Shown here: one piece after another, positions 38,977 through 62,231 of the stretch
Position numbering within the stretch: the stretch's first letter is position 1
Layout: every line of letters begins with the position of its first letter
Assembly: GCA_037179515.1 (NCBI GenBank)
Contig: JAXCGZ010017045.1
Coordinates: 92,501-156,500, forward strand
From: Halocaridina rubra
Taxonomy: Eukaryota > Arthropoda > Malacostraca > Decapoda > Atyidae
DNA length: 64,000 bases
Reading direction: 5' to 3'
Position numbers and translations under genes: made by a program
Notes under the pieces: generated by a model
Seen by the model: only the letters and a program-made list of their open reading frames with translations
What the model was told of the DNA's origin: nothing
Databases searched by the model: none

Positions 38977-39184
38977 GGTGGTACTTTAGTGTGTAGTCTG
39001 CCTCATTATCTGTAGTCTGTTGTACCTTAACCTAGTCTGACCAGGAGATTTGTTTGGTTTAAGTCAGGTAAGGGTACAATAGACTACCTGACCTAACCAA
39101 ACTAATCTAACCTAACATGGTTAGGTTAGGTTAGGGTACAACAGACTACAGATAGTGAGGTAGACCACATGCTAAAATAACACC
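38977..39184. mobile_element. Fold-back MITE with TTAGGTTAGG core (copy 2)
   Basis: The left arm GTAGTCTGCCTCATTATCTG, then TAGTCTGTTGTACC, pairs with the right arm GGTACAACAGACTACAGATA, then GTGAGGTAGACCAC. Inside are CCTAACCAAACTAATCTAAC and GGTTAGGTTAGGTTAGGG. The total is about 208 bases and can fold into one long hairpin. Confidence 0.75.
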
Positions 39185-39834
39185 GTATTAAATATATATA
39201 TGATCGCACCTAAGTAATTGATATCAAGCGCCAGGAGGCTGGCATTAGCATGGTGAGGATATGTAACTATATAAATGAAGCACAGATTTTCTTTTTTACA
39301 CAGATTGCTTTTAAAACAAAGCAAAGCTTGAAATAGATGATCCTTGTTCTACAAAAGTAGCTTTTTCCTCTCTAGACTACAACAGACTGAGAAAGCTTTC
39401 TGTTGCAAATTATAAACAAATTTATTCATCTAGAACTTTCACATGATAAATCGTATTGCATAAGTACCTACGGTATATGCAAATCAGTAATTCAATAATA
39501 AGTTGAGGACATTCATTTATAAAATATATCTTTGTAAATGCTGATTTTCTTATTCTTTACATGGCTGAAAACTGATGCTATTAAGCAGTGGGCAAAAGTA
39601 ATATATGTATTAAGTACCTAATTTCAACCAACTGTCAAAAGTCCTCGTAACTCATTTAACACAATTTGCAGTAACACAAAGGATGGAATATCTTGGTCAT
39701 ATGACTGTTCCATAAATACAAATATATGTACAGTGTTACAAAAATCTTTGTCATCCTTCCCAATATGGGATGTTCTTCACTGTACAATGAAATCTAGAAC
39801 ATTTTCTGAAATCATACTTTTTGTACAGCACTCG

Positions 39835-41212
<1,378 letters not shown>

Positions 41213-41546
41213 TCAAAACTTGAATTAATACACATATGCACGTGAAATAAGCCTTATCATATTCATGTCACATCATTGATGCTAAAATAATGATCACATC
41301 AGCATCTCGTGGAGACAAGTAGCTTAATCAAAGTTTATTTTTTAGAAGGAATATATAGTTTTAAAATTTCCCTCTAAAATGAGAAATATATTTTTTCACG
41401 TACACTTCAAAACAGTGTATAAACTGGTCCTTTCAGTGGTAAAATGTAATTTGTTTAATTATACCATAGCTATGAAAATACTACACAAAGGTTTAGTATT
41501 GTTCACAGTCATTAGATTCAGTTCTAATTGGATAATCTATAAAAAT

Positions 41547-41547
41547 T

Positions 41548-41611
<64 letters not shown>

Positions 41612-41622
41612 ATATAATATAT
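41547..41622. repeat. (TA)n microsatellite
   Basis: Short interrupted TA array. Confidence 0.9.
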
Positions 41623-42137
41623 AATCTTATCTGTAGCTGTAAACCAATGCAAAATGAGTTTTCACTAAATCTCTGCATATGTATTAACTATTTTTACTGT
41701 CCTAGAGTAGATTTTTGCCTATAATCCAAAGAAAAAATATTTATGATATTGTGCATCATTTCATGCGTATGTCAAATTTAAACACACCATTCATGGAAAA
41801 AGACTAATTTACAGATCTATATGTAAATAATGAAGCACTGGGTGGGTTGCCACACAGCCCCTTCCAATAACAGAGTGCAGAAACAGCATTTATAATAACT
41901 AAATGTGAAAATGTCACTTAAGGGGATCGAACGTAAGTGGACGATTACAAGTCTTTCAGACAGTGTTTTCTTTTCACATCTTCCTTATTCCATTGGGATT
42001 CGCAGTCCTCCATCAAGTACATTTTGAACTGTATTTTGGTAGTAAAATCGTAATGAATACAGACACCAGACTGCATACACAACACAGGCAATTTGCAATG
42101 CTTTTATTAAAGTCTTTCTGTTGATACGACCTTGAGA

Positions 42138-46033
<3,896 letters not shown>

Positions 46034-46039
46034 CTGAAA

Positions 46040-48020
46040 CAGGCAAAATGGATTTCGGAAAAATGTTCCTTCAAAGAGGCACCCAATTTTTTGACATACC
46101 TGTTATTAATATACTCACGTCCAGCTAAAGGGTGAAAGATTTTATATATCTACAACCTAACATAAAAATTACACAAATAATCAAAGGTTCAGCTGTTTGT
46201 AAACTGATTTTAACTAATTTCCTAAGTCTGATTATAAGAAGAGTGCACCATTGCAAGAATGTAATCTATGTAAGTTTAGCTAGGATGAGTATAATAATAA
46301 TAAAGGCTGTCAGAAAAATGAGGCCTGAAACACTGGAAGCTCAAGAAATGTAAAATGCGAGACTATAAGTGATGAAAAAGGGATAAATATGCATATTAAT
46401 TTTTGGTATTATGACTTAAGAGTCCATGATACAGCTTCAAGTGCAACTACATACAATTATTCAATTTCCAAAGGTCTAATTACTTTACACAGCTAGTATT
46501 TTGAGAAATTACTTAAGTTGAAGAAAGCAGTTTCTTTAAATATATACAATGAATATACTACTATAACTATACAAGAAGTGCTTAAATAAGTATGACTGTG
46601 CTTTAATAAGCCTAATGTACAGAGGGGGAAAAAAGTGGAAAAAATTTATTCATAAGCAGCCTTCAGTTTTAAGATCTACATATAGTTTTTATATGATATT
46701 CACCTGGTTGAGAGTACTGCTAAATTAAAGATTTAAGGTTTATATAATCAAGATACATAGCTATAAAGACAGAAAATTCAAGCTATTGTAAAACTAAACA
46801 CTAATGCCAAACAATTGACAAACACTGGCATGCATATAGGTAGACATTTCTACAATGAATTTTATACTGTCCTTGAAGCTTCTATGATTTCTTTATCATG
46901 AAAAGCAAAAGGAAAAGCAAACCGGTATAAATGAACAACGACGTACATAAAGGCAAGCAAATGAAACTCTTCACTAATTTACCACATGCTGGAAATGCAG
47001 GCAGAGAAAACCTTAAATGCTTTTCTTTAAATGTTTTTTCCTCAATTCATATATCACAAAATTATAGGAAAGTACAAAAACCTAACAAGACTAAAAGTAT
47101 ATCTAGGCACCACAGTGAAATATCCTCAAAGAGAGTTGCCTAAGGCTTCATAAATCCTTGATTGATTAGGGGGGGGAGGCAAAACATACCAACATGTTCT
47201 TTTAAAACTTTTTAGGCAGCATGGACACTAGCAAGCAGCAGTACTGGATCCAGTAATTATTAATAATATCAACATTTTAGTTACAACTACAAAATACCGT
47301 ATGCCAAAAATTTAAACGAAATCTCTTTCACGTGTCCAAATTCCCCTCTTTTTTGCAGAAGCTCTACTTAAATTTTACCACAACATACTGTGTTTCAAAT
47401 ACTATGGACTTTATTCATTCATTTACAAATGGACAAAGTCTACAAGTAAAATTCTAAGTGACAAGAAAATTATTTTCTATGAGACACTGATATCTAAAGT
47501 TATAGAAAAATATAAACCAATATCTCTGTTCAAATGCAAATAAGTACTGCATACACTACTGCAAAGTAACTAGTGTTGGCCGCCGCTTCATCAGCACAAG
47601 ACCTAAATAAGATGATTAAACAATTATCATCCCACTATACTCATAAAAGTGTAAATTATCCTGAGAACCTATATTCAAAAAAGGACTCATGCGGGGGGCT
47701 AAGTAAATCAGAATGAAATTTTAATAAAAAAGTATTATATCATTATCATTATCGATTCAGAGCGAGAGAAGGTTTTTCGCACAGCCACGAAGTTCCAATT
47801 TGATTTCTTGACTGCTAGTATCCCTGTAGGCAATACATGGAATCTCCTGAGACAGGTCAGGTCATTTTGTGCGTGGTGACACTGGTGAGACACCCTGATA
47901 TACAATGATAAAAATTATATGCACGTGGAAGCCATCATGACATTCGCGTGCTTCACTTATCCATTACATAACAGATGACCGTAATCAAAATCAAAAGAAT
48001 TTTTTGTACTCACTCATAAA
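46040..48020. other. No recognised gene; presumed STAC-like intron or intergenic
   Basis: AT-rich DNA. Small frames (46132-46353, 46931-47143) show no domain. No C1-domain exon was recognised here on either strand. Confidence 0.45.
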
Positions 48021-48021
48021 T

Positions 48022-48215
48022 GTGATCGGTTTTACGTCACGGACTCCCTTTTCTACTAAGGGCTAGGACGGTTCCTTCTTGCAAAGGACTTTGGTTTAGG
48101 CAGATGTGATCGTTACCCTGAGGTGAATGCCCTTGCTAACCTCGGACTGTGGAGGGCCGTGAATCCTCGATCTGACAACTCAAAGTCATGATCACTACCA
48201 CTTTGCCATAATGAT
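48022..48215 (-). mobile_element. tRNA-derived SINE, family S1 (minus)
   Basis: GTGATCGGTTTTACGTCACG, CCCTTTTCTACTAAGGGCTA, AACCTCGGACTGTGGAGG, then CTCAAAGTCATGATCACTAC and TTTGCCATAATGATCAC at the head end. Confidence 0.75.
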
Positions 48216-48829
48216 CACACTTGGCGAATTCATAAATAATGACCTATAATCAATCAGAATGCCAGACATGGTAGCAAATGACAATCCAGTGGTTATGCGA
48301 CATTGATACACAATGAAAAAACAAATATTGCAAAAGTTAAGCCCATGTAAACAAGGATGCAGATCTAATCATTAAGATCTGATGACTAGATACAAAGGAA
48401 CAACATTTATCCTCCATACTGTTCCACAAAAAAAAAGTTCCACAAGATCTCAACACATTCAATATTGTTTTCACCTATTTACTAAAGGTGTTGGTCAGTG
48501 TAATTTCTCTGAATAAGTGAACATGACAAAATTACGAGCATAGATTAAGAAATATGTATTGCACAGGGCTATATGACGACTTAAGACCATTCTGGTACAG
48601 TACTTGTAGTTCCAACACAGTCACACGTTTCTGTACTACCTAAAGGTCCAAACTGGATTAGTATCATAAAAACTCGAGTTTATTGCAGACAAGCTTGTGA
48701 ATATACTGATAACTAGTTACCAATCGAAAATGCATTCAAGGGTGAGCCGGAAAGAGTCAACTTCAATATATTCAAAGCGTTTGGCAATGGTTCTTACATA
48801 TAAAACCTGTACAGTACTATTTAAAACTT

Positions 48830-49340
48830 TTGCAACCATAAATGGGAATTTCATGTGAAAATATATATTTTACGAAAATCTGAAATTTAGAGCATGCTCA
48901 TATTGCCTAATTTGCGGAAATATATATAATGCGGATATCTGAAATGTAGAGCATGCTCATGTTGCCTCATTTCATAAAAAAAATAATTATATTTTATGAA
49001 TATCTGAAATGCATAGCATGCTCATATGGTTTTATTGTATGTAAAAAAAATATATATTTTTTTTAAATCTGTAAAGCATGCTCATATTGTCTTAATTTAG
49101 TGAAAATATATATTTTGTGAATATCTGCAGTGTTGAGCATGTTCATGTTGTCTCACTTCATGTGAACATATATATATTGTGGATATATGTAATGTAGAGC
49201 ATGCTCATATTGTTTCATTTCAGGTGAAAATATATATTTTGTGAATATCTGCAATATAAACCATTCTTGTGTTGTCTCATTTCATGAGAAAATAGATATT
49301 TTGTGAATATCGGCAATGATGAGCAAGTTCAAGTTGACTC

Positions 49341-49345
<5 letters not shown>
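48830..49345. repeat. AT-rich minisatellite, unit about 60 bases (left block)
   Basis: About eight diverged copies of TTCATGTGAAAATATATATT, then TTGTGAATATCTGCAATGTA and GAGCATGCTCATGTTGTCTC. GAGCATGCTCAT, containing a palindromic GAGCATGCTC, is the best-kept part. The same unit recurs at 52997-53038 and 56985-57175. Confidence 0.85.

Positions 49346-49346
<1 letters not shown>

Positions 49347-49424
<78 letters not shown>
49347..49424. repeat. (TA)n microsatellite between minisatellite and pogo copy 2
   Basis: About 78 bases of TA. Confidence 0.95.
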
Positions 49425-49428
<4 letters not shown>

Positions 49429-49639
49429 CAGTGATCCCTCGTTTATCGCGGGGGTTCGGTTCCGGGACCGACCGTGATAGGTGAATATCTGCGAAGTAGG
49501 ATCACCCTATATGTACATAGGTATTTTACGTTTATTTTTACGTTTACTGTGAAAACCCTCCCTGTACTGTTAACAAACCACCCTTTACTTTATTAATAAC
49601 AGCATACAAACGTGAATTTATATGAAAGTGATAGGTAAA

Positions 49640-49818
49640 CTTACCATGAATGAGGTGGTAATGACATGGCATCATCGAGAAGATTGCAGAAGGTCACCAA
49701 ACAAACCATATTATCATCATGTTCTTGTGAGAGTTGTTGGAGTGCTTTCACGTGTTCATACAGGGCTGCCAGACGTTCGAGTGTAAGGCCAGATTCTTCG
49801 ATTTCCTCGTGGCTCAGT
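49640..49818 (-). pseudogene. Probable Tigger transposase C-terminal tail
   Basis: A minus-strand reading is open for about 59 residues: LSHEEIEESGLTLERLAALY, then EHVKALQQLSQEHDDNM and VCLVTFCNLLDDAMSLPPHS. Position and orientation match the helix-turn-helix relic of copy 1 (both minus), so a transposase C-terminus is likely. The equivalent at 55360-55530 has in-frame stops. Confidence 0.45.
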
Positions 49819-49928
49819 TACGAAGTGAATTGAATATACAGTACATAGGAAAACCCTTGATCATTATGAAAAATATGGAAGTGGAGAGCCAAGTATCCTA
49901 TCAGTGATGTTTTGAAATACAGTATACT

Positions 49929-50350
49929 ATGGACTTTGCACAAACTGGTCTCAATTCAGGTCAGTCTTCAGAAACCAATTGTGTTCATTCTCCTTCTGTG
50001 ATGGAGGTGGATGGCATTGAAAACTGTGAAAATAACACTAATGCTCCCCCAGTAGAGGATATCTCTTTTAAATCATACGTTAAACAAGATATGCAGAAGC
50101 CGCTCGAAATTAAAGAGGAGTCTGTTGACGCAAAGGAAACGATACTGATGCTCCCCCAGTAGAGGAAATCTCTTGTAAATCACACGTTAAAGAAGATCTG
50201 CAGAAGCCACTTGAAATTAAAGAGGAGTCTGTTAAGGCAAAGGAAATTATACTGATGCTCCCCCAGTAGAGGAAATCTCTTGTACATCACACTTTAAAGA
50301 AGATCTGCAGGAGCCGCTTGAAATTAAAGAGGGGCCATTTAAGGCATAGG
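49929..50350 (+). pseudogene. Captured acidic ORF with 107-bp tandem repeats
   Basis: A 77-codon frame starts MDFAQTGLNSGQSSE and contains NCENNTNAPPVED and QKPLEIKEESVDAKE, ending LMLPQ-stop. The downstream part repeats (units starting near 50044, 50151 and 50258). Because 107 is not a multiple of three, each later unit continues the same protein only with a frame shift (TDAPPVEEISCKSHVKEDLQ in the next frame). The EPLEIKEE-type repeat resembles acidic N-terminal regions of arthropod zinc-finger proteins, but that origin is only an inference. A 77-codon relative is at 55641-55874. Confidence 0.45.
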
Positions 50351-51284
50351 AGACTGTTATCGAAAGAACCCAACCCCTGAAGCATAACATATTAATAAGC
50401 ACAACGCGAACTGCACACATATCAGTTAGACTGAACGAGTGAGGCGAGACGATGGAAGATGGTGGGAGAACCAAACTTCAATCAAAATGCCAATCAGACC
50501 CCATGATACAGAACATACAGAAAAGCAATTCTGTGATTCGTCATCTCTCACCCTTTAAGCCAATAGCATTCCATGAACTATCTCACATAGGTGTGAGCCT
50601 TTGCATTTTCCAAGACGCAAATACAGTGTACGCTATCGTACAGTATTTCACATGGCACAATACTGTGAGTGTATATGTTTAGATTTATGTTTTTTACTAA
50701 TTTTTCCTGTTTTATTACTCTTAAGCTAGGAAATACTTGTTTTATCAATAAAATAATTAAAATTTCAATATGTACTAGCTCACATAGGTGCAACCCTTTT
50801 CGTTTTCTGAAACGCTGATACCGGTATTGTATTTTACATGGTGTAATACTGTGATTATTTATGTTTTTTACTATTTTTTACTGTTTTATTATTCTTAGAC
50901 TAAGAAATAAATTTTTTTATCAATAAAAATAATGAAGCTACTGGAAATTTTAATATATGCTAGCTAACGTAGGTGTGACCCTTTGGGTTTTCCGAAAGGC
51001 TGATACTGGTATCGTACTTTCTATGGTGCAGAGTTACATGTTCAAATTTACTATTTCTTACTGTTTTATTATTCTTAGGCTTGGAAATACATTTTTGTAT
51101 CAATAAAATAATAAAATTTTTTGTTTTCAATAAATAATGAAAATACTGAAATTTTCAATTCTTTAAATATTTTCGCATATACCCAGAAAAAAAAAAACTC
51201 GCCAAAAAAAAAACGCGATGCACTGAATTCGCGATAGGTGAACCGCGATATAGTGAGGGATTACTGTGTATAGATACATATATA

Positions 51285-52999
<1,715 letters not shown>

Positions 53000-53038
53000 C
53001 TGCAATGAAGAGAATGCTCATGTTGTCTTATTTCAGGT

Positions 53039-53178
<140 letters not shown>

Positions 53179-53334
53179 CACCATGTTCGTTTTTTCCGTG
53201 TTTTTTTTAACCGCGAAATTGCAATAACGCCCCTAAAAAATAATAGTAAAAAAATACAAAATTCGCAAATAACGCCCATGCAAAAAAATTAGAAAAAATT
53301 TTTTTTTCCTTTTATTAAAAAATTGACTGCCTTG

Positions 53335-54665
53335 GAGGCACTTTTCTGCCATCCTCCTCCTCTTCTACTGCTTAATGCGATAGGATATTATGAAGAAAAT
53401 TTAAAAAAAGCATTAAGAACAAACAGCAAACATATTTCCAATATAACATCGTCAGGAAAATAGCGTGCGAGGGTGCATCAGCTTATACGGAAGTGTGACA
53501 AAACGTTTGCCAATAGAAGTTTGTTCTCCTGCTCTACCCCTTAATGTGATCAAATAGCATGATGATAATTGAAAAAAAGCATTAAGAACAATCAGTAAAC
53601 ACATTTTTGATATAATATCGTCAGGGAAATAGCGTGCGAGGGTGCATCAGCTGATACAGAAGTGTGACAAAACGTTTGCCAATAGAGGTTCGCTCTCCCG
53701 CATCCTCCTCCTCTTCTACCGCTTAATGCGATGGGATATTATGAAGAAAATTGATAAAAAGCATTAAGAACAAACAGCAAACAAATTTTTTATATAATAT
53801 CATCAGGGAAATAGCGTGCGAGGGTGAATCAGCTGATACGGAAGTGCGACAAACGTTTGCCAATAGAGGTTCGTTCTCCCGCATCCTCCCCCTCTTCTAC
53901 CCCTTAATGCGATCGAATATTATAAGGAAAATTGAAAACAAGCATTAAGAACAAACAGCAAACAAATTTTCGATATAATATCGTCAGGGAAATAGCATGC
54001 GAGGGTGCATCAGTTGATACGGAAGTGTGACAAAACGTTTGCTGATAGAGATTCGTTCTCCTGCATCCTCCTCCTCTTTTACCGCTTAATGCGATCGAAT
54101 ATTATGAAGAAAATTGAAAAAAAGCATTAAGAACAAACAGCAAACAAACTTTTGATATAATATTACCAGGGAAATAACGTGTAGAGAATATATATATTTC
54201 ATATAAGTTTCCCCGATATATGTTATCTTTGTAAGGAATTGTATAGTTTTCTTTTTCTCTCAGCTAACTTTGTTTACGTTTAGATTTCATGCAGCACGGT
54301 CGATATGTAAAGAAGATAGAATAATGTTTAGAACCAAGGAATATTAATAATACTTGCTATAATCTTGAAAATTAGATAAACCCCAAATAGAGTGAGCAAA
54401 TAAATATTTTATGAGTAAGATATTGTGTCTGAATAGTGATAAGTATCAGCCAATACGGAAGTGGCAAAACGTTTGCCGATAGGGGTTCGTTCTCCCGCAT
54501 CCTCCTCCTCTTCTACCGCTTAATGCAATCAGATATTATGAAGATAATGGAAAAAAAGCATTAAGAACAAACAGCAAACAAACTTTCGATATAATATCGT
54601 CAGGGAAATAGTGAGCGAGGGTGCATCAGCTGATACGGAGGCGGCAAAACATTTGCATCTCGTGC
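53335..54665. repeat. Satellite-like array, unit about 181 bases
   Basis: Six copies marked by CCTCCTCCTCTTCTACCGCT, then TAATGCGAT at about 53371, 53542, 53723, 53904, 54086 and 54521. Each continues GCATTAAGAACAAACAGCAA, AATATCGTCAGGGAAATAG, GGTGCATCAGCTGATACGGA and CAAAACGTTTGCCAATAG. The array is interrupted by unrelated AT-rich DNA at about 54180-54440. Confidence 0.88.
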
Positions 54666-54992
54666 TCACCGCCATCATACACATCCTAGTGTATGCCTGT
54701 TGCCCACCGCATGTTAGAGTGCATTAATTAGTTTACTATACAGTAAATCTGTATATCTTTTATACTGTACACTATATGCATGTTAATATAAATAAATACA
54801 GGTCTTTCCGCTTTGTTATGTACTGATAAAATATGTTTTACTTATCTTATATCTTTGGTATAGTGTGTCTATGTTAGTTGTGGAAAGTATCTATGCCCTT
54901 TATCATTGTTTCCTATGGAAAATGACTAGTTTTTTCACGCGATTTTCCATTTACCCGTCACTTCTGAGAACCTATCTAGGCATTATTCTGAG

Positions 54993-56975
<1,983 letters not shown>

Positions 56976-56984
56976 TATATATAT

Positions 56985-57175
56985 TTTGTGAATATGTGAA
57001 ATGTTGAGCATGTTTGTGTTCTCATTTCATGTAAAAATATGTATTTTTTGATTCTGCACTGCAGAGCATGATCATATTGTCTCATTTCATGTGAAAGTAT
57101 ATTTTGTGAATATCTGCAATGAAGAGCATGCTCGTGTTGTTTCATTTCATACAAAAGCATATATTTTATGAAACT
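56985..57175. repeat. AT-rich minisatellite, unit about 60 bases (right block)
   Basis: Three to four copies of TTTTGTGAATATCTGCAATG, then AAGAGCATGCTCGTGTTGT, continuing the array of 48830-49345 on the far side of the transposons. Confidence 0.85.
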
Positions 57176-57344
57176 CTGCAAGGGCAATGGAGCTACAATT
57201 TATATAGCTTTGGTTCCTTAAGGTAATTACACTTTTCAAATACGGACAATGTATTTGCAAAAACACAGTTACAGTTAACAGGATCAAACAATCTAAAAGG
57301 ACATATTAGCACTGAAGAACTGGTTAGCGATACATCAATAGTGG

Positions 57345-57490
57345 AATCAGGTAAGATTTGTTACTCCCTGTACACAAAATATCCACAGAATTGTTAGGTT
57401 ATGTTTGATTAGTAGGTCCTAACCAACTCTAACAATTTACAGGGTTATTTAATGTACTGGGGACCGCTAATCTTGACCTGATCCAAAAAG
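57345..57490. mobile_element. Fold-back MITE with TTAGG-type core (copy 3)
   Basis: ATCAGGTAAGATTTGTTACT pairs with GGACCGCTAATCTTGACCTG, then AT; TTAGGTTATG lies near the centre. Its right arm (GGGTTATTTAATGTACTGGG) matches the copy at 35282. Confidence 0.6.
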
Positions 57491-57787
57491 TGGACTAAAT
57501 GCTGAAGTGTCGGACATCTATTCTTAAAATGTCAATGGTCAAGTTTTGTCTATGATTGCATACCATTTTCATAAGCTTTTGAGTGTCTATTTTCAATTTG
57601 CTCTTATGATATAATTGTTTAAGAAATTACTATTAAAAAAAAGGCATGATTTTGCAATTTGAATAGCTAATAATTTTCTAAATTCATGAAGAAACAAATT
57701 TCATAAAGATCAAATTTATCAAGAAGTGCTTAAGAATGTCTTTAAATTTTTACATACATAGGTCATGTAGGAACACACAATGAAAAA

Positions 57788-58110
57788 TACCTTAATTGTC
57801 TAGACTCTAGAGGAAAATATTTACAGCACACTCCAAATAAATTACGAAACATTGATCTAATTGAGCCATCAATTTGCAAGTTTCTAGAGCAAGATGGCTT
57901 AAAGTAACCTAAGTGCTGTTGGCTTCTGGTTGATCAGAATTTAGAGTGAACACTATGTAATATATCTTAATCGTCTAGGAGGGGAAAGTTACAGCACACT
58001 CCAAAGGAAGTATGAAACACTGACCCAAAAGAGCCATCAATTTGAAAGTTTCTAAAGCAAGATGGCTTTAGGTACCTGAGTGTTGGTGACTTGCGTTTGA
58101 TTGGTATTTA
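57788..58110. repeat. 168-bp tandem duplication
   Basis: CAGCACACTCCAAA at 57824 and 57992, with GAGCCATCAATTTG and AGCAAGATGGCTT in both copies; about 80% alike. Confidence 0.75.
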
Positions 58111-58490
58111 GAATTGAAAGCATAAAGTTGCAGCACTTGGAAGATAAAGAGCTTGGATTCACATTTCTATATAAAAATAAAAGAGGAATAAAAGCACTGC
58201 TTAGAAGACATAAGGAAGCAGGCTTTCAAACCTCTGTGGATTTTCTTACACACAATTCTCATTATTTAAGGCTCCTCATCACCTGAATTCAAAAAGAAAA
58301 AAAAGTATGTGAGCAAAATTCACCATCTCAAGCACTCTGTGGTAATTATATTTACCAATGCAATTGCATTATCATTAAAAAGAGCTAATAAATACTTGAC
58401 AGCCTTATCAATCTCCATAATTTAAGATTAAAAACCCAATGTAATGAATGGTTTTAACCAACTGATCAGTCATTCAACCCAAAGTGATCT

Positions 58491-58682
58491 GATCGTTTCT
58501 ATGTCACGGACTCCCTTTTCTACTAAGGGTTAGGACGGTGCCTTCTTGCAAAGGACTTTTCTTTTGACAGGTGTGATCATTACCCTGAGTGAATGGCCTT
58601 TCTAACCTCAAACCGTGGCGGGCCGCAAACCCTCGACCTGACGACTCAAAGTCGCAAGCGTTACCACTTTGCCACGGTGACC
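58491..58682 (-). mobile_element. tRNA-derived SINE, family S1 (minus)
   Basis: CACGGACTCCCTTTTCTACT at the tail side, and CTCGACCTGACGACTCAAAG, then TCGCAAGCGTTACCACTTTG and CCACGGTGACC at the head. The reverse complement shows GGTCACCGTGGCAAAGTGGT (A box). Confidence 0.78.
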
Positions 58683-60055
58683 ACATCACTTCAATTCAAA
58701 AGTACAGTACAAAGCTGCATAGTCCTTAACCTTATAAACTGTAAATTTCATTGTGGTACACAGTTGCTTTTAAAAGCAACAAACACTCACAGCATAACTA
58801 TCACAATGCATTGCTACTTAAAACCAACAAATGTGGTCTATTCCTTAATCGATAATAAACTACTTCTTATAAACATCATAACATTATACAACAATAAAAA
58901 ATGGAAGCAACATAAACAGTATATTGTAAAAACTCTACAATCTATCATTTTTAAAAACTTTTTTTCAGAAACTGGCAAATATCTGTAAGCCTGAAAGCAA
59001 AAAACTGCCTCCAGTTGAACTATGAAAAGCCTACAGGCACTACTGAGTCCAAAACAGTAATGCTGAAGACTAAAAAACCGTGGTACTAAGGTCGAAAGAA
59101 GATGGCTGGCTCCCCGTGCAGTTCCAACTGTATTTAAAACTGTGTGAATAATGTAAGAAGATTCTTGGCTCATATTTTACGAAATTAAGACAATTATAGG
59201 CCATTATAATAATATGCCAATATACATTTCCTCTCTTAAACATTGATTCATCAAATCGTGAATGCCTTTATTGGTAACCTTAATCAGAGCCAATCCACGT
59301 GACCTCAGTCACTCTGCTACTAACAGATGACATAGCGCTGCTGAGACCAACCACCTCTCTTTGGACCTTAAGTTGAACTAATACGCTACACTGAAAGAAG
59401 GCCTAGCTGGTTATAAAAGGCAGGTATTCTTCGATCGGCATCAGTTTTCTGCACTGTTAACATGGCATCCTAACAAATAACAAAAAAATAAAAATAAAAA
59501 ATAGGATCACAATTCGTTGAATATTATACACATAAAAAAACAGATCTTTGACATACAATATAAATCTAAATGTGGAGTGTCTAAACAATGATGTACGCAT
59601 GATACGTTCATATACGTACAATATGTATACGCACAGACACGTGACATATTTCATGAATATCCAAGATGCTCTGACATTCACTATCGACTAATACTAATCT
59701 GGAAAATGGATGTAGTCATTGGAATCTGGATAAAGAGCTCAGAGACGAATGCTGCTCTGTGTACTCAAAAGGGGTAATACAGTAGCTTCTAAAGAAATAC
59801 ATATTGTACTAAAGTAGAAGTTACAGCTGTAGCAATAGATAAATGACAAAATAGTTCTGTATATAAAAGTCAGGCAGCTTTTTTTTCTACTTGTCTGTGG
59901 ATGTCCTGTTATCTATGCACAAAGGAGGAAGGAGTGAAAAAGTGTACCAGTGTGGCTCTTTAGGTGGTTGTAAAAGGGCGATTTGGGACGGTGGTGGTGG
60001 AAGTAGTGAGTGGAGCGGGATTTAGTGGACGCTATCATGCCCAAGGCGAACACCG
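58683..60055. other. No recognised gene
   Basis: Frames at 58593-58988, 58838-59173 and 59457-59681 have no recognisable domain. A GC-richer patch at 59930-60060 (GGTGGTGGTGGAAGTAGTGA) stands out, with ATG at 60038-60040 leading into the 117-bp repeat, but no gene could be built. Confidence 0.4.
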
Positions 60056-60057
60056 AG

Positions 60058-60645
60058 AGTTTAGGTTCTGAAAGAAAAGGCAAAAGTGGACAGGCAAAAG
60101 AAAGCAGAAGTCATACATTCCCTTACGCTTCTGCTAAACAGACATTTTGTCTCTAGGAACATGTTGATTTTCTAAATTTAGGTTCTGAAAGAGAAGGTAA
60201 AAGTGGACAGTAAAAAGAAAGCAGAGGTCACAAATTCCCGTCCACTTTTCTAAACAGACATTTTGTGTCTTGGAACATCTTGCTTTTCTGAGTTTGGGTT
60301 CTGAAAGAGAAGGCAAAAGTGGACAGCAAGAAGAAAACAGAAGTCATACATTCCTATTCGCTTCTGCTAAACAGACATTTTGTCTCTTGGAATATCTTGC
60401 TTTTCTAAATTTATGTTCTGAAAAGAAGGCAAAAGTGGACAGGAAAAAGAAAGCGGAGGTCACAAATTCCCGTCCGCTTCTTCTAAACAGACATTTTGTC
60501 TCTTGGAACATCTTGCTTTTCTGAGTTTAGGTTCTGAAAGAGAAGGCAAAAGTGGAAAGGAAAAAGAAAGCTCAAATCACACATTCCCATCTGCTTCTTC
60601 TAAATAGACACTTCGTCTCTTGGAACATCTTGCCTTTCTGATACT
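60058..60645. repeat. 117-bp minisatellite, five copies
   Basis: GGTTCTGAAAGAGAAGGCAA, then AAGTGGACAG, recurs near 60063, 60180, 60297, 60413 and 60530. Each unit continues with AGCAGAGGTCACAAATTCCC and TTCTAAACAGACATTTTGTC. The unit equals 39 codons, so frames run through copies (60270-60524), but no known protein is seen. Confidence 0.88.
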
Positions 60646-60914
60646 TGTCTGGAAGCAAAATATATTGTAATTGGTAAGATTTGATTAGGAGACACAAGAT
60701 GGGTACACAATGCTTTATTATAATACCTCTGTCAATTCTAAGAAAAGAAACATATGAGGAAGCAACCACATTTCGTGATCTTTTATATGTTTCGTAAAAG
60801 TCTATCGTATCATAGTCGCACTTATACGAGGCAAATATAGTATATATAAATAAGGGAAACCAAAATAAATAATCTTGTACATACAAGCACACCGATATAT
60901 ACAAAAATATTACC

Positions 60915-62230
<1,316 letters not shown>

Positions 62231-62231
62231 A

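Larger units (their letters stand above)
49429..51266. mobile_element. pogo/Tigger-like element with captured ORF (copy 2)
   Basis: The left end CAGTGATCCCTCGTTTATCG and the right end CGATATAGTGAGGGATTACTG are inverted repeats; TA flanks the left. Inside are a minus-strand frame resembling a transposase C-terminal tail (about 49818-49640), a plus-strand acidic ORF with a 107-bp tandem repeat (49929-50350), and subterminal tandem repeats of about 180 bases (50570-51130) like those of copy 1. It is about 88-90% like the element at 55148-56975. Confidence 0.85.

Noticed and set aside
39115..39140. Interstitial telomere
   Set aside because: Only about three TTAGG-like words within a hairpin MITE; too short for telomeric DNA.
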